This document shows positions 1 to 5,715 of a stretch of DNA of 6,336 nt, in pieces. Numbering within the stretch: position 1 is the first letter of the stretch; each line of letters opens with the position of its first letter. The translations under genes were made by a program, and so were the position numbers. Below the pieces are notes generated by a model. The model saw only the letters and a list, made by a program, of their open reading frames with translations. It searched no databases and was not told the DNA's origin. This DNA comes from an uncultured Atopobium sp. (GTDB lineage Bacteria > Actinomycetota > Coriobacteriia > Coriobacteriales > Atopobiaceae). The stretch is from NCBI GenBank assembly GCA_937926845.1, contig CALBBS010000161.1, positions 1 to 6,336 on the forward strand, written 5' to 3'.

Positions 1-268
1 GGCGCGCTTCTTCTGCCAGGGTAAGTGCTTCACGGACGCGCGTATCGTCTGGAGCAAGGCCCAAGATGCCTGCGATCAGAGCATAATCAGTGCCGTGACC
101 AAGGTGGGTATGAGAGAAGGAGTTGTAGAGCCAAAACTCAACGCGCTCCAGCTGCTTTGGTGCAAGTGAGCGTGCAACCAGGGCAATGCGCAGGGCTCCT
201 GCTGTGTGCGAGGAAGAAGGACCCACCATAATGGGGCCCAGGACCTCAAACGCAGACATAGAAATCAT
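1..268 (-). CDS. sdaAB: L-serine dehydratase, iron-sulfur-dependent, beta subunit (partial, N-terminal 89 residues)
   Basis: This is the beginning of the beta chain of the two-chain, oxygen-sensitive [4Fe-4S] L-serine ammonia-lyase, which deaminates L-serine to pyruvate and ammonia in the cytosol. I translated it by hand because it runs off the left edge. Residues 7-24 carry the family hallmark FEVLGPIMVGPSSSHTAG, and residues 57-61 are GHGTD, in the spacing expected of the Bacillus-type beta chain. The catalytic and cluster-binding alpha chain (sdaAA), and any C-terminal ACT domain of this chain, would lie beyond the window. I chose the ATG at 266-268 because GGAG at 274-277 sits 5 bases ahead of it. 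The in-frame ATG at 257-259 would be 14 bases away. An intrinsic terminator ends 32 bases upstream, so transcription is probably not simply shared with gltX. Identification is firm; only the length is unknown. Confidence 0.93.
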   Translation of the reverse strand, partial: MISMSAFEVLGPIMVGPSSSHTAGALRIALVARSLAPKQLERVEFWLYNSFSHTHLGHGTDYALIAGILGLAPDDTRVREALTLAEEAR

Positions 269-300
269 AACTACTCCAAAACTAAACAAACGGTAACGAT

Positions 301-335
301 AAAAGAGCTGCAAAACCATCTGTTTTACAGCTCTT
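301..335 (-). terminator. Intrinsic terminator after gltX
   Basis: Arms 304-316 and 322-334 form a 13-base-pair stem with one mismatch (c311/a327) and a 5-base loop at 317-321. One further A-T pair (303/335) extends it. Read leftward, the hairpin runs into TTTT (304-301), as expected for a Rho-independent terminator of gltX, which stops 66 bases before it. Rightward the following sequence is less T-rich. It sits only 32 bases before the sdaAB start, so it could also act as an attenuator in the sdaAB leader. Confidence 0.82.
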
Positions 336-400
336 GTGTGGTTTTACTTTTGATACCCACTTACGCTTGGAAGAATACGCGGCAGGCACGCATTCACGCG

Positions 401-1915
401 TTATTTGCAAAGCTCCAGAGCACGGTCAAGGCGAGCAAGGCAAACTTCACGACCAAGAAGCTCCATAGACTCTCCAAGAGGAGGGGAGACCATGTTGCCG
501 CACTCAGCAACACGAATGGACTGGAAGACAATGCGTTTCTTAAGGTCAAGCTGCTCTGGAAGCACCTCAAGGGCAGCGTCAATTGCTGCAGCCTTCCACT
601 CGTCCTCAGAAACGCCCTCAAGAGCAGTCTTTGCAGCCGCAAGGACGGTAGCACTCTGAGCAGCATCTTTGGTAAGACCCTTCTCAACGCTCTTCTGATC
701 AAGGGTGACGTTTGCACCTTCATATAGGAAGCGTGACTTCTCAATGACGTCTGGGCTTACTGTGGTACGAGGACGAAGAATCTCGGAGAGCAGGTCATAC
801 CAGCCTGGACGAGTTGCGTAAATCTCATCTGCGTCAGTAGCACTACCTTGAACAGGTTCTAGACCTGCGCCTACAAGCTCTGGAATCAGGACAGTCTTTG
901 CAAAGGTCTGGTTGTCCATATTGGCAAGGTAGGTTGCATTAATCCAGTTCAGACGCTCTGGATCGGACTTAGCAGGGTTCTTGGAAACGTGGTCCAGAGA
1001 GAACTGAGATGCCAAAACGTCACGAGGAACAATGGTTGTCTCGCCATCAAGTGACCAGCCGAGAAGAGCCAGGTAGTTGACAAAGGCATCTGCAAGATAG
1101 CCCTGGTCACGATACTCTTCAACAGAAGTTGCACCATGGCGCTTGGAGAGCTTCTTGCCGTCAGGACCCAAAATCATGGAGATGTGTGCGAAGGTTGGAA
1201 CAGGTGCGCCCAGAGCCTCGTACACCATAATCTGGCGAGGGGTGTTTGACAGGTGGTCATCACCGCGAATGATGTGGGTAATGCCCATGCCAGCGTCATC
1301 AACAACGGTTGCAAAGTTGTAGGTTGGGGTGCCATCAGAGCGGAAGATGATAAAGTCATCAAGCTCGCGAGCGTTAAAGGTTACGTCACCGTGAACAGCG
1401 TCGTGAACAATAACGTCGCCGCGATCCAGTGGAACCTTGATGCGGATGGTATAAGGCTCACCAGCATCAATTCTGCGCTGCGCCTCTGCAGGATCAATGT
1501 TTCTGCAGGTACGCTGATAGCCCTGGAAGGGATCATGGCGCTCCTCGGCAGCCTTTTTGTCTTCAGCAAGCTTCTCTGGTGTGCAGAAGCATGGGTATGC
1601 CTTGCCCTCTGCCAGCAGTTTATTTGCTGCCTCACGATACAAATCAAGACGCTCAGTCTGGCTATAAGGACCGCAATCGCCTCCCTTGTCTGGACCCTCG
1701 TCCCAATCAAGGCCAAGCCACTTCATGGCGCGCAGAATAATCTGAGTGTTCTCTTCAGTTGAGCGCGTAGGATCTGTGTCATCAATACGAAGAATAAACT
1801 TGCCACCATTTGCGCGAGCAAAAGCCCAGTTATAGATAGCAGTACGCGCACCTCCGATGTGCAACTTACCTGTTGGGGATGGCGCAAAACGTACTCTTAC
1901 CTGCTTCTCTGACAA
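401..1915 (-). CDS. gltX: Glutamate--tRNA ligase (GluRS)
   Basis: This class I aminoacyl-tRNA synthetase charges tRNA(Glu) with glutamate using ATP in the cytosol. At 504 residues it is full length for the bacterial enzyme. Seen directly: the N-terminal RFAPSPTGKLHIGG block with the HIGH-type motif HIGG at residues 19-22; the GluRS block IRGDDHLSNTPRQ around residues 216-228; and the KLSKR ATP-binding loop at 255-259. Cysteines at 109, 111 and 137 match three ligands of the zinc site known in some GluRS, but the fourth position (139) is Asn, so zinc binding is uncertain. The helical anticodon-binding domain fills about 330-504 and ends with the usual VSPPLGESMELLG-type segment. The start is TTG (1913-1915), the only plausible start before the conserved block, behind AAGGAGGAG. 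It follows the exonuclease gene by 91 bases. Whether it also charges tRNA(Gln), as in organisms using GatCAB, cannot be told here. Confidence 0.98.
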   Translation of the reverse strand: MSEKQVRVRFAPSPTGKLHIGGARTAIYNWAFARANGGKFILRIDDTDPTRSTEENTQIILRAMKWLGLDWDEGPDKGGDCGPYSQTERLDLYREAANKLLAEGKAYPCFCTPEKLAEDKKAAEERHDPFQGYQRTCRNIDPAEAQRRIDAGEPYTIRIKVPLDRGDVIVHDAVHGDVTFNARELDDFIIFRSDGTPTYNFATVVDDAGMGITHIIRGDDHLSNTPRQIMVYEALGAPVPTFAHISMILGPDGKKLSKRHGATSVEEYRDQGYLADAFVNYLALLGWSLDGETTIVPRDVLASQFSLDHVSKNPAKSDPERLNWINATYLANMDNQTFAKTVLIPELVGAGLEPVQGSATDADEIYATRPGWYDLLSEILRPRTTVSPDVIEKSRFLYEGANVTLDQKSVEKGLTKDAAQSATVLAAAKTALEGVSEDEWKAAAIDAALEVLPEQLDLKKRIVFQSIRVAECGNMVSPPLGESMELLGREVCLARLDRALELCK

Positions 1916-1917
1916 AA

Positions 1918-1926
1918 CTCCTCCTT
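1918..1926 (-). promoter_or_regulatory. Very strong ribosome binding site fixing a TTG start for gltX
   Basis: Read leftward the bases are AAGGAGGAG, then TT, then the TTG start at 1915-1913. This nearly complete anti-16S match decides the start. No ATG or GTG lies between it and the conserved RFAPSPTG block. Pairing a weak start codon with an almost perfect Shine-Dalgarno probably keeps translation efficient. Confidence 0.85.
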
Positions 1927-1933
1927 GGCAGTT

Positions 1934-1951
1934 ATTTTCTAGCGAGAAAAT
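1934..1951 (-). repeat. Inverted repeat / hairpin in the gltX leader
   Basis: Arms ATTTTCT (1934-1940) and AGAAAAT (1945-1951) are perfectly complementary around a 4-base loop. In the gltX transcript the hairpin would end about 8 bases upstream of the Shine-Dalgarno. It is AT-rich and has no T-run, so it is not a good terminator. It may be a protein-binding dyad, an mRNA stability element, or chance. Confidence 0.4.
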
Positions 1952-1969
1952 CTAGTTTATGCATTCTTT

Positions 1970-1997
1970 AGTATAACGCTTGAACACATATGACCAA
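1970..1997 (-). promoter_or_regulatory. Candidate gltX promoter
   Basis: Read leftward, TTGGTC (1997-1992) and TATACT (1975-1970) are separated by 16 bases. The -10 matches the sigma-70-type consensus at five of six positions, but the -35 at only three. Transcription would begin near 1963, giving a leader of about 48 bases that includes the hairpin at 1934-1951. The call rests on these motifs alone. Confidence 0.3.
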
Positions 1998-2006
1998 AAA
2001 CGTTGC

Positions 2007-2975
2007 CTAGTCTTCAAACATATTGTGGTCTGCAAACTCTGCTTGAACCGTACGAATCATAAGGTCTACGTCTTCAAGTCCCAAGTGACGTTCTTTCTCG
2101 TCTGCCGCAAGGGTATGCCTACGACGTGCCCAGTTCTCAAGTGCAGCAGGCGAAGACTCACGGGGAAGAGACCTAATTTCTGGATCCAAGCGGCGGCAGA
2201 TGTCGCGAGAGTCAATAACAATAATCTTGCCCGCTTTTCTAGCCTCTGCGTAGCCATCAATATTGAACATGAACCAAGAATCCTCAAAGGCAGCGTTATG
2301 GGCCATAAAAGGAATCTTTTTCATAGTTACCAGCAGGGCCTCTTGGGCTTTCTTATCGTCTCTAAATGATTTCTTGCCTTCAACATCTTTCCAGGTAATC
2401 TGGTGAATATCGGCAAGAGGGACGCCTTTTTCTTTGTACATCTCTGGAATACCAAAGTAGGCGGTGTGAGGCTCTACGGGAACAGTATTACGACCAAGAT
2501 TCCAGAACTCAAAGCCCACGTTAACAATGTAGCCCAGCTCAGGAAAACGCGAGGTAGTCTCAATATCAATGCCCAGTACCGTGCCAGAAACGCTCTTCTC
2601 GACATAGGCTATTTGCAAGTCATTAAGAAGGGGACCTGCCGTCTTATAGACAGCCTTAGGGCGACGACGCTGCATTTTTGCAACGGCTGCCGCAAGATCG
2701 TCGTTTGAAAGACCGCGAGAAAGGCCAACGCCTCGATGGTTTCTAAGCCTCTCCACGCCGTAGGTATCACAGAGTGAGCGCGTTCTATCCGCAAGCTGCT
2801 GAATGACAGAAAACTCTACAGGCTCTTGGCCTAAAGGAGCTTCCTTCCAGGCATCAAGCAGCGTTTTAATGGCATCACAGTTTTTGTTGACCTCGCCAAT
2901 GATGGACTGATCATCAACAAGAAGGCCAGGTATGACAAATGCATTAGCGTGCTCAATTGCTTGATTGATATCCAT
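2007..2975 (-). CDS. DnaQ-like DEDDh 3'-5' exonuclease family protein with an unrecognised N-terminal region
   Basis: Residues about 131-312 form an RNase H-fold exonuclease domain of the DEDDh type, which removes nucleotides from DNA or RNA 3' ends with two metal ions. Motif I is GIDIET (D137, E139). Motif II is AHNAAFED, where E231 occupies the usual Asp position and D232 follows. Motif III is HLGLEDV (H297, D302). IDSRDICRRLDPE (254-266) fits the segment between motifs II and III. The first 130 residues, including a basic stretch MQRRRPKAVYK (101-111), match nothing I recognise. No polymerase or BRCT domain is visible at this length (322 residues), so it is not a clear DNA polymerase III epsilon subunit, and DNA versus RNA as substrate is open. 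The ATG at 2973-2975 has only a weak GAGAG-like ribosome site. It lies upstream of gltX on the same strand with no clear terminator between them, so co-transcription is possible. Confidence 0.82.
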   Translation of the reverse strand: MDINQAIEHANAFVIPGLLVDDQSIIGEVNKNCDAIKTLLDAWKEAPLGQEPVEFSVIQQLADRTRSLCDTYGVERLRNHRGVGLSRGLSNDDLAAAVAKMQRRRPKAVYKTAGPLLNDLQIAYVEKSVSGTVLGIDIETTSRFPELGYIVNVGFEFWNLGRNTVPVEPHTAYFGIPEMYKEKGVPLADIHQITWKDVEGKKSFRDDKKAQEALLVTMKKIPFMAHNAAFEDSWFMFNIDGYAEARKAGKIIVIDSRDICRRLDPEIRSLPRESSPAALENWARRRHTLAADEKERHLGLEDVDLMIRTVQAEFADHNMFED

Positions 2976-3128
2976 ACACTCTCGCTTTGGTGGGTGAGAA
3001 TTAGTTCAACATATAAGTATCTACCCTGAAGCACGTATTCTTTGCGTCATTTTCTAGAAAGTGCGCGCCTCACCAAAAATGCGTGCTAGGCTGTTGAGTG
3101 CAACGCGATTCTATGAAAGGTTTTACGC
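2976..3128. other. Divergent intergenic region between the exonuclease and aminopeptidase genes
   Basis: This 153-base gap must hold the promoters for both outward-reading genes, yet I see no convincing -35/-10 pair on either strand. It contains a perfect 10-base palindrome, TTTCTAGAAA (3051-3060), and a TGCTAGGCT (3084-3092) resembling an extended -10 for the rightward gene, but with no good -35. GAAAGG (3115-3120) is the ribosome site of the aminopeptidase, 8 bases before its ATG. Confidence 0.45.
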
Positions 3129-4487
3129 ATGTCTGATTTGAATGAGTCACTTGCTCTTTCTGAAGAGCTCCTTGCTTTTATTAAGCAGAGTCCTTCTATG
3201 TTTCATACCACACAAACCATCAAAGAGTACCTGGTAGAAAACGGTTTTACCTATCTTTCTGAGGGTTCTTCTTGGGATGTTCAGCCCGGCGGCTCTTACT
3301 TTACAACGCGCAATAATTCTTCAATTGTTGCCTGGAAGGTTGGCGAGAAGTACCGTGAGTCCCAAACCTCAAACGCCGCTGCTCCTTATCACTTCCAGCT
3401 TGCGGTTGCCCACGGCGATTCTCCAACCTATAAGGTAAAAGCTCAGCCAGAGCTTACTGGTGAGGGCAACTCGCTTCGTCTGAATACTGAGGCATACGGC
3501 GGCATGCTTGACCACACCTGGTTTGACCGTCCTTTGGGCATTGCTGGTCGCGTGCTGGTCAAGGTAGGAAACAAAGTAGAGTCCAGGCTGGTCAACATTG
3601 AAGATGACGTTGTCATGATTCCAAGCTTGGCTATTCACCTTGAGCACAAAAATGGTCTCTCGCCAGAGTTTAACCGCGCTAAAGATTTGATGCCACTCTT
3701 CAGTGCCGGTGAGCTTAATCCTGGTGCCTTTAACGCTCTGGTAGCTGACGCAGCAGGTGTGTCTCAAGAGGACATTCTTTCTCGCGATTTGTTCTTAGTT
3801 GATCACACGGGCGGCCGTATTTGGGGCGCTAAAAAGGAGTTTGTTTCTGCTGGTCACCTTGATGATCTTCAGTGTGCCTTTGTAGCGCTTAAGGCCTTCC
3901 TTGCTTCCTCAAATGAGAAGGACATCTCTGTGTATACCTGCTTTGATAATGAAGAAGTTGGTTCAAACACCAAGCAGGGCGCTAAGTCTACGTTCCTTAA
4001 AGATACGCTGCAGCGCATTAACGCTACGCTTGGCTTTACGCAAGAAGATTATTACCGTGCGCTCTCGGCATCTTTGCTGGTAAGCTGCGACAATGCGCAT
4101 GCGGTGCACCCAAATTATCCCGAGAAGCACGATGCGGCCAACAAGCCGTATCTCAATGGCGGCATGGTTATCAAGGAAGCAGCACGTCAGTCGTACTGCA
4201 CCGATGCGTTTAGTCGCGCCATTGTCGAGGCAATTTGGAAGCAGCAAAACGTTCCTTACCAGGTCTTTGCTAACAGAAGCGATATGCCAGGCGGATCTAC
4301 TCTGGGCAACCTCTCCAACATTCAGGCCAGCATGCATGCCGTTGATGTGGGTCTGCCACAGCTTGCTATGCACTCCGTCTACGAGACCGCCGGTACCAAA
4401 GACACACTTTTGGGATACCAGGCGCTTAAGGCGTTCTATGACACCTGCGTCTGCATCACCGATGCCGATTCGTTTGAGTTGAGGTAA
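3129..4487 (+). CDS. apeB: M18 family aminopeptidase (aspartyl aminopeptidase type)
   Basis: This cytosolic dizinc exopeptidase removes N-terminal residues, typically Asp or Glu in this family, from peptides. At 452 residues it has the usual length, and no signal peptide is visible. The family's metal and catalytic residues are present in order: H95 in VAHGDSP, D245 in GHLDDLQC (the LDNL position of homologues), the acid pair E275-E276 in FDNEEVGS, D321 in SCDNAHAVHPNY, and H415 in LAMHSVYE. MFHTTQTIKEYL (24-35) is the usual N-terminal helix, and the conserved SDMPGGSTLGN block is at 384-394. The ATG at 3129 has GAAAGG 8 bases upstream. The stop (4485-4487) is one base before the acpS start, so the two are very probably translated in series from one message. 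Its exact substrate preference cannot be read from sequence. The symbol apeB is the one commonly used for bacterial M18 members. Confidence 0.95.
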   Translation: MSDLNESLALSEELLAFIKQSPSMFHTTQTIKEYLVENGFTYLSEGSSWDVQPGGSYFTTRNNSSIVAWKVGEKYRESQTSNAAAPYHFQLAVAHGDSPTYKVKAQPELTGEGNSLRLNTEAYGGMLDHTWFDRPLGIAGRVLVKVGNKVESRLVNIEDDVVMIPSLAIHLEHKNGLSPEFNRAKDLMPLFSAGELNPGAFNALVADAAGVSQEDILSRDLFLVDHTGGRIWGAKKEFVSAGHLDDLQCAFVALKAFLASSNEKDISVYTCFDNEEVGSNTKQGAKSTFLKDTLQRINATLGFTQEDYYRALSASLLVSCDNAHAVHPNYPEKHDAANKPYLNGGMVIKEAARQSYCTDAFSRAIVEAIWKQQNVPYQVFANRSDMPGGSTLGNLSNIQASMHAVDVGLPQLAMHSVYETAGTKDTLLGYQALKAFYDTCVCITDADSFELR

Positions 4488-4488
4488 C

Positions 4489-4866
4489 GTGATCTTAGGG
4501 ATTGGCATAGACTCAGTTGACATTACTGAGATGCAAAGACTATGTGCAGATACGCAAGACGCATTTGTGAGAAAAACATTTTCTGCTTCTGAACAAATAG
4601 AAGCAGAAAGTCGTCCAGATAGAGCACAGGTTTTTGCAGGTAAATTTGCTGTCAAAGAAGCCGTCTTTAAAGCGTTAGGTCATCTAACTTCAGAAGGTGG
4701 TTTTAACTTCAGGATTATTGAGACCCTTGAAGATGCTCACGGCTATCCATCAGTGACTATGACTGATGAGGTAAAAGAATTGCTGCATCAAGCCGGGGCT
4801 AAAGAAATTTTAGTTTCAATTACTAACGAGAATAACGTGGCAACTGCAATAGCTTTGGTGCAATAA
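4489..4866 (+). CDS. acpS: Holo-[acyl-carrier-protein] synthase
   Basis: AcpS moves the 4'-phosphopantetheine arm from coenzyme A to a serine of acyl carrier protein, making it competent for fatty acid synthesis. At 125 residues it is the normal length. The two family signatures are clear: GIGIDSVDI at 4-12 with the magnesium ligand D8, and FAGKFAVKEAVFKAL at 49-63 with E57 and K61. They are followed by the usual GFNFRIIETLEDAHGYPSV strand region (71-89) and the C-terminal ATAIALV strand. The start is GTG (4489-4491), directly after the aminopeptidase stop. GAGG at 4481-4484, inside the end of the upstream gene, supplies the ribosome site, so translational coupling is likely. The gene is more AT-rich than its partner: hand-counted sample lines gave about 37% GC here against about 52% in the aminopeptidase. 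The TetR gene follows after 39 bases. Confidence 0.96.
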   Translation: MILGIGIDSVDITEMQRLCADTQDAFVRKTFSASEQIEAESRPDRAQVFAGKFAVKEAVFKALGHLTSEGGFNFRIIETLEDAHGYPSVTMTDEVKELLHQAGAKEILVSITNENNVATAIALVQ

Positions 4867-4872
4867 ACTGTA

Positions 4873-4891
4873 TTGTAGAGCGATGCTACAA
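4873..4891. promoter_or_regulatory. 19-base inverted repeat before tetR (candidate operator)
   Basis: TTGTAG (4873-4878) and CTACAA (4886-4891) are perfectly complementary arms around a 7-base centre, in the 39-base gap between acpS and tetR and ending just before the tetR ribosome site. There is no T-run after it, so it is a poor terminator. Length and place suit an autoregulatory TetR-family operator or an RNA hairpin controlling tetR translation. The right arm plus its next base (CTACAAC) recurs at 5640-5646, before the thiolase. Confidence 0.5.
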
Positions 4892-4905
4892 CGGAAGGAG
4901 TAGGC

Positions 4906-5520
4906 ATGAGTTTTAAAGATAAGCGACAAGATGTTATAGATAGAATTGAAGATGCTGTCTTTGAACTCATGCGTACCACCGATATTCCTGAGATTAAAAT
5001 ACATGATGTAGCTCGTCTTGCACAAACTTCTCGCTCTACGTTTTATCGTTATTTTGATAGCGTTGATGCTGTTGTTAAGTCATTTGAAACTAACTTATTA
5101 GAAAACATGCGAGGGATTAATGATCTTGCATTAAAAGTGCGGTTAAGTAAGTCAGAGCTTGCACCTTCTCACTCTATGATTGCTCGAATGGAACTTTTGC
5201 AAGCAAATAGACAAAAGGTTGTGGCTCTTAACGGTCCGCATGGAGACCCCGCCTTTGTACATAAAGCTACTGTTTTTATGCACAATTATTTTAGAGACCG
5301 CGTAAAAGATGTAGAAGGCGATGAACTATCTCTAGATCTCTATCTTTCATTTGTCATCGCAGGTCATCATAATCTCATTCAGTATTGGCTTGAAGAGCAT
5401 CCAGAGATTGAACCAGAAACTATTGCCGCTGCGTTAAACCGCCTCTATTACGCGCCGCTCTTCTTTAACGCAGACAACTCTGGTGATAAGCCTTCTTTTA
5501 TGTCGGGTAAACGGTCTTAA
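4906..5520 (+). CDS. TetR/AcrR-family transcriptional regulator
   Basis: This is a ligand-responsive DNA-binding repressor-type protein of 204 residues, typical for the family. The N-terminal three-helix DNA-binding domain covers about 6-55. Its helix-turn-helix and recognition helix read IHDVARLAQTSRSTFYRYF at 32-50, followed by the usual acidic DSVDAVV. The C-terminal ligand-binding part contains SFVIAGHHNLIQYWLEEHP (148-166) and a following helix to about 180, resembling the C-terminal type seen in DhaS-like TetR proteins. The ligand is unknown. The ATG at 4906 has GGAAGGAG (4893-4900) 5 bases upstream. It lies 39 bases after acpS and 195 bases before the thiolase on the same strand. Regulation of itself and of the thiolase locus is my inference, supported by the palindromes on both sides. 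The coding sequence is AT-rich, about 40% GC in one line counted by hand. Confidence 0.93.
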   Translation: MSFKDKRQDVIDRIEDAVFELMRTTDIPEIKIHDVARLAQTSRSTFYRYFDSVDAVVKSFETNLLENMRGINDLALKVRLSKSELAPSHSMIARMELLQANRQKVVALNGPHGDPAFVHKATVFMHNYFRDRVKDVEGDELSLDLYLSFVIAGHHNLIQYWLEEHPEIEPETIAAALNRLYYAPLFFNADNSGDKPSFMSGKRS

Positions 5521-5571
5521 ACAACCGGCAAACGGTTTCAAGACTTATAAACTACGTATTAAAATTGTCTT

Positions 5572-5588
5572 AGCTAACGCAATTAGCT
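5572..5588. repeat. Inverted repeat 1 of the thiolase leader
   Basis: AGCTAA (5572-5577) and TTAGCT (5583-5588) pair perfectly around the 5-base loop CGCAA. The left arm is also the core of the 8-base palindrome TTAGCTAA (5570-5577), so TTAGCT occurs twice in direct orientation, 13 bases apart. Confidence 0.5.
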
Positions 5589-5592
5589 GCTT

Positions 5593-5623
5593 AATGAGAC
5601 ATATGATGATTATTTGTCTCATT
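5593..5623. promoter_or_regulatory. 31-base near-perfect palindrome (candidate operator or RNA hairpin)
   Basis: Outer arms AATGAGACA (5593-5601) and TGTCTCATT (5615-5623) match over all 9 bases. Inside them 5603/5613, 5604/5612, 5606/5610 and 5607/5609 also pair, giving 13 complementary pairs of 15 around the centre g5608. The mismatches are 5602/5614 and 5605/5611, the latter a G-T wobble. No T-run follows, so it is not a typical terminator. The outer half-site GTCTCATT is repeated exactly at 5654-5661. Confidence 0.6.
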
Positions 5624-5636
5624 TAGTAAAACACTT

Positions 5637-5676
5637 GGACTACAACTGTTCTAGTCTCATTTTTTGTTCTTTTTTA
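5637..5676 (+). terminator. Dyad followed by T-runs: possible intrinsic terminator/attenuator or operator
   Basis: The 19 bases GACTACAACTGTTCTAGTC (5638-5656) are a palindrome with a single mismatched pair (5643/5651). As RNA the stem GGACTA/TAGTCT (one G-U pair) with a 9-base loop is followed by T6 (5660-5665) and another T6 (5670-5675). That is the layout of a weak Rho-independent terminator, either ending tetR or attenuating the thiolase. As DNA it has the size and symmetry of a TetR-type operator. I cannot decide between these from one sequence. Confidence 0.45.
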
Positions 5677-5703
5677 CCATCAGGTATATCCAAATAGGAG
5701 ATG

Positions 5704-5709
5704 AAGGAG
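5704..5709 (+). promoter_or_regulatory. Ribosome binding site deciding the thiolase start
   Basis: AAGGAG lies 6 bases before the ATG at 5716. An in-frame ATG at 5701 is touched directly by the preceding AGGAG (5696-5700) and leaves no spacer, and the TTG at 5713 is too close. The start at 5716 is therefore preferred. Confidence 0.75.
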
Positions 5710-5715
5710 TACTTG

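Larger units (their letters stand above)
5521..5715. other. Structured intergenic leader between tetR and the thiolase gene
   Basis: This 195-base AT-rich gap carries at least three consecutive dyads (5572-5588, 5593-5623, 5637-5657), two T6 runs (5660-5665 and 5670-5675) and the thiolase ribosome site. A smaller hairpin, AACCG/CGGTT (5523-5537, 5-base loop), lies just after the tetR stop. TATATC (5685-5690) is a possible -10 for a very short thiolase leader, but its -35 is poor, so the promoter position is unresolved. That position decides whether the dyads act as DNA operators or as RNA structure. Confidence 0.6.

Noticed and set aside
206..727. Rightward open frame of 173 codons over the gltX 3' end
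   Set aside because: Mostly antisense to gltX and to the terminator region, with no recognisable domain or ribosome site.
1253..1762. Rightward open frame of 169 codons inside gltX
   Set aside because: Antisense shadow of the conserved GluRS catalytic domain; no independent support.
1916..2006. T-box or other riboswitch in the gltX leader
   Set aside because: The gap is only 91 bases and holds one short AT-rich hairpin, too little for a T-box.
2010..2975. Exonuclease as the DNA polymerase III epsilon subunit (dnaQ)
   Set aside because: The unknown N-terminal region and the altered motif II do not match a typical DnaQ; only the superfamily is supported.
2985..3075. GGTGGGTGAG-like and CTCACC-like stretches as an imperfect inverted repeat in the divergent gap
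   Set aside because: Arms differ by an insertion and lie about 80 bases apart; too weak to call.
3963..4655. Leftward open frame of 230 codons across the aminopeptidase-acpS junction
   Set aside because: Antisense to two well-conserved genes and without a recognisable protein pattern, despite its length.
4489..4866. AcpS C-terminal segment SITNENN lacks the His of the SxSH/SxTH form in some homologues
   Set aside because: The E. coli enzyme, as I recall it, also lacks that form (an ADE-type segment there), so it is not a sign of inactivity.
5509..5536. AAACGGT repeated 21 bases apart around the tetR stop codon, with another copy near 288
   Set aside because: Short, partly inside coding sequence, and the third copy is in an unrelated place; probably chance.
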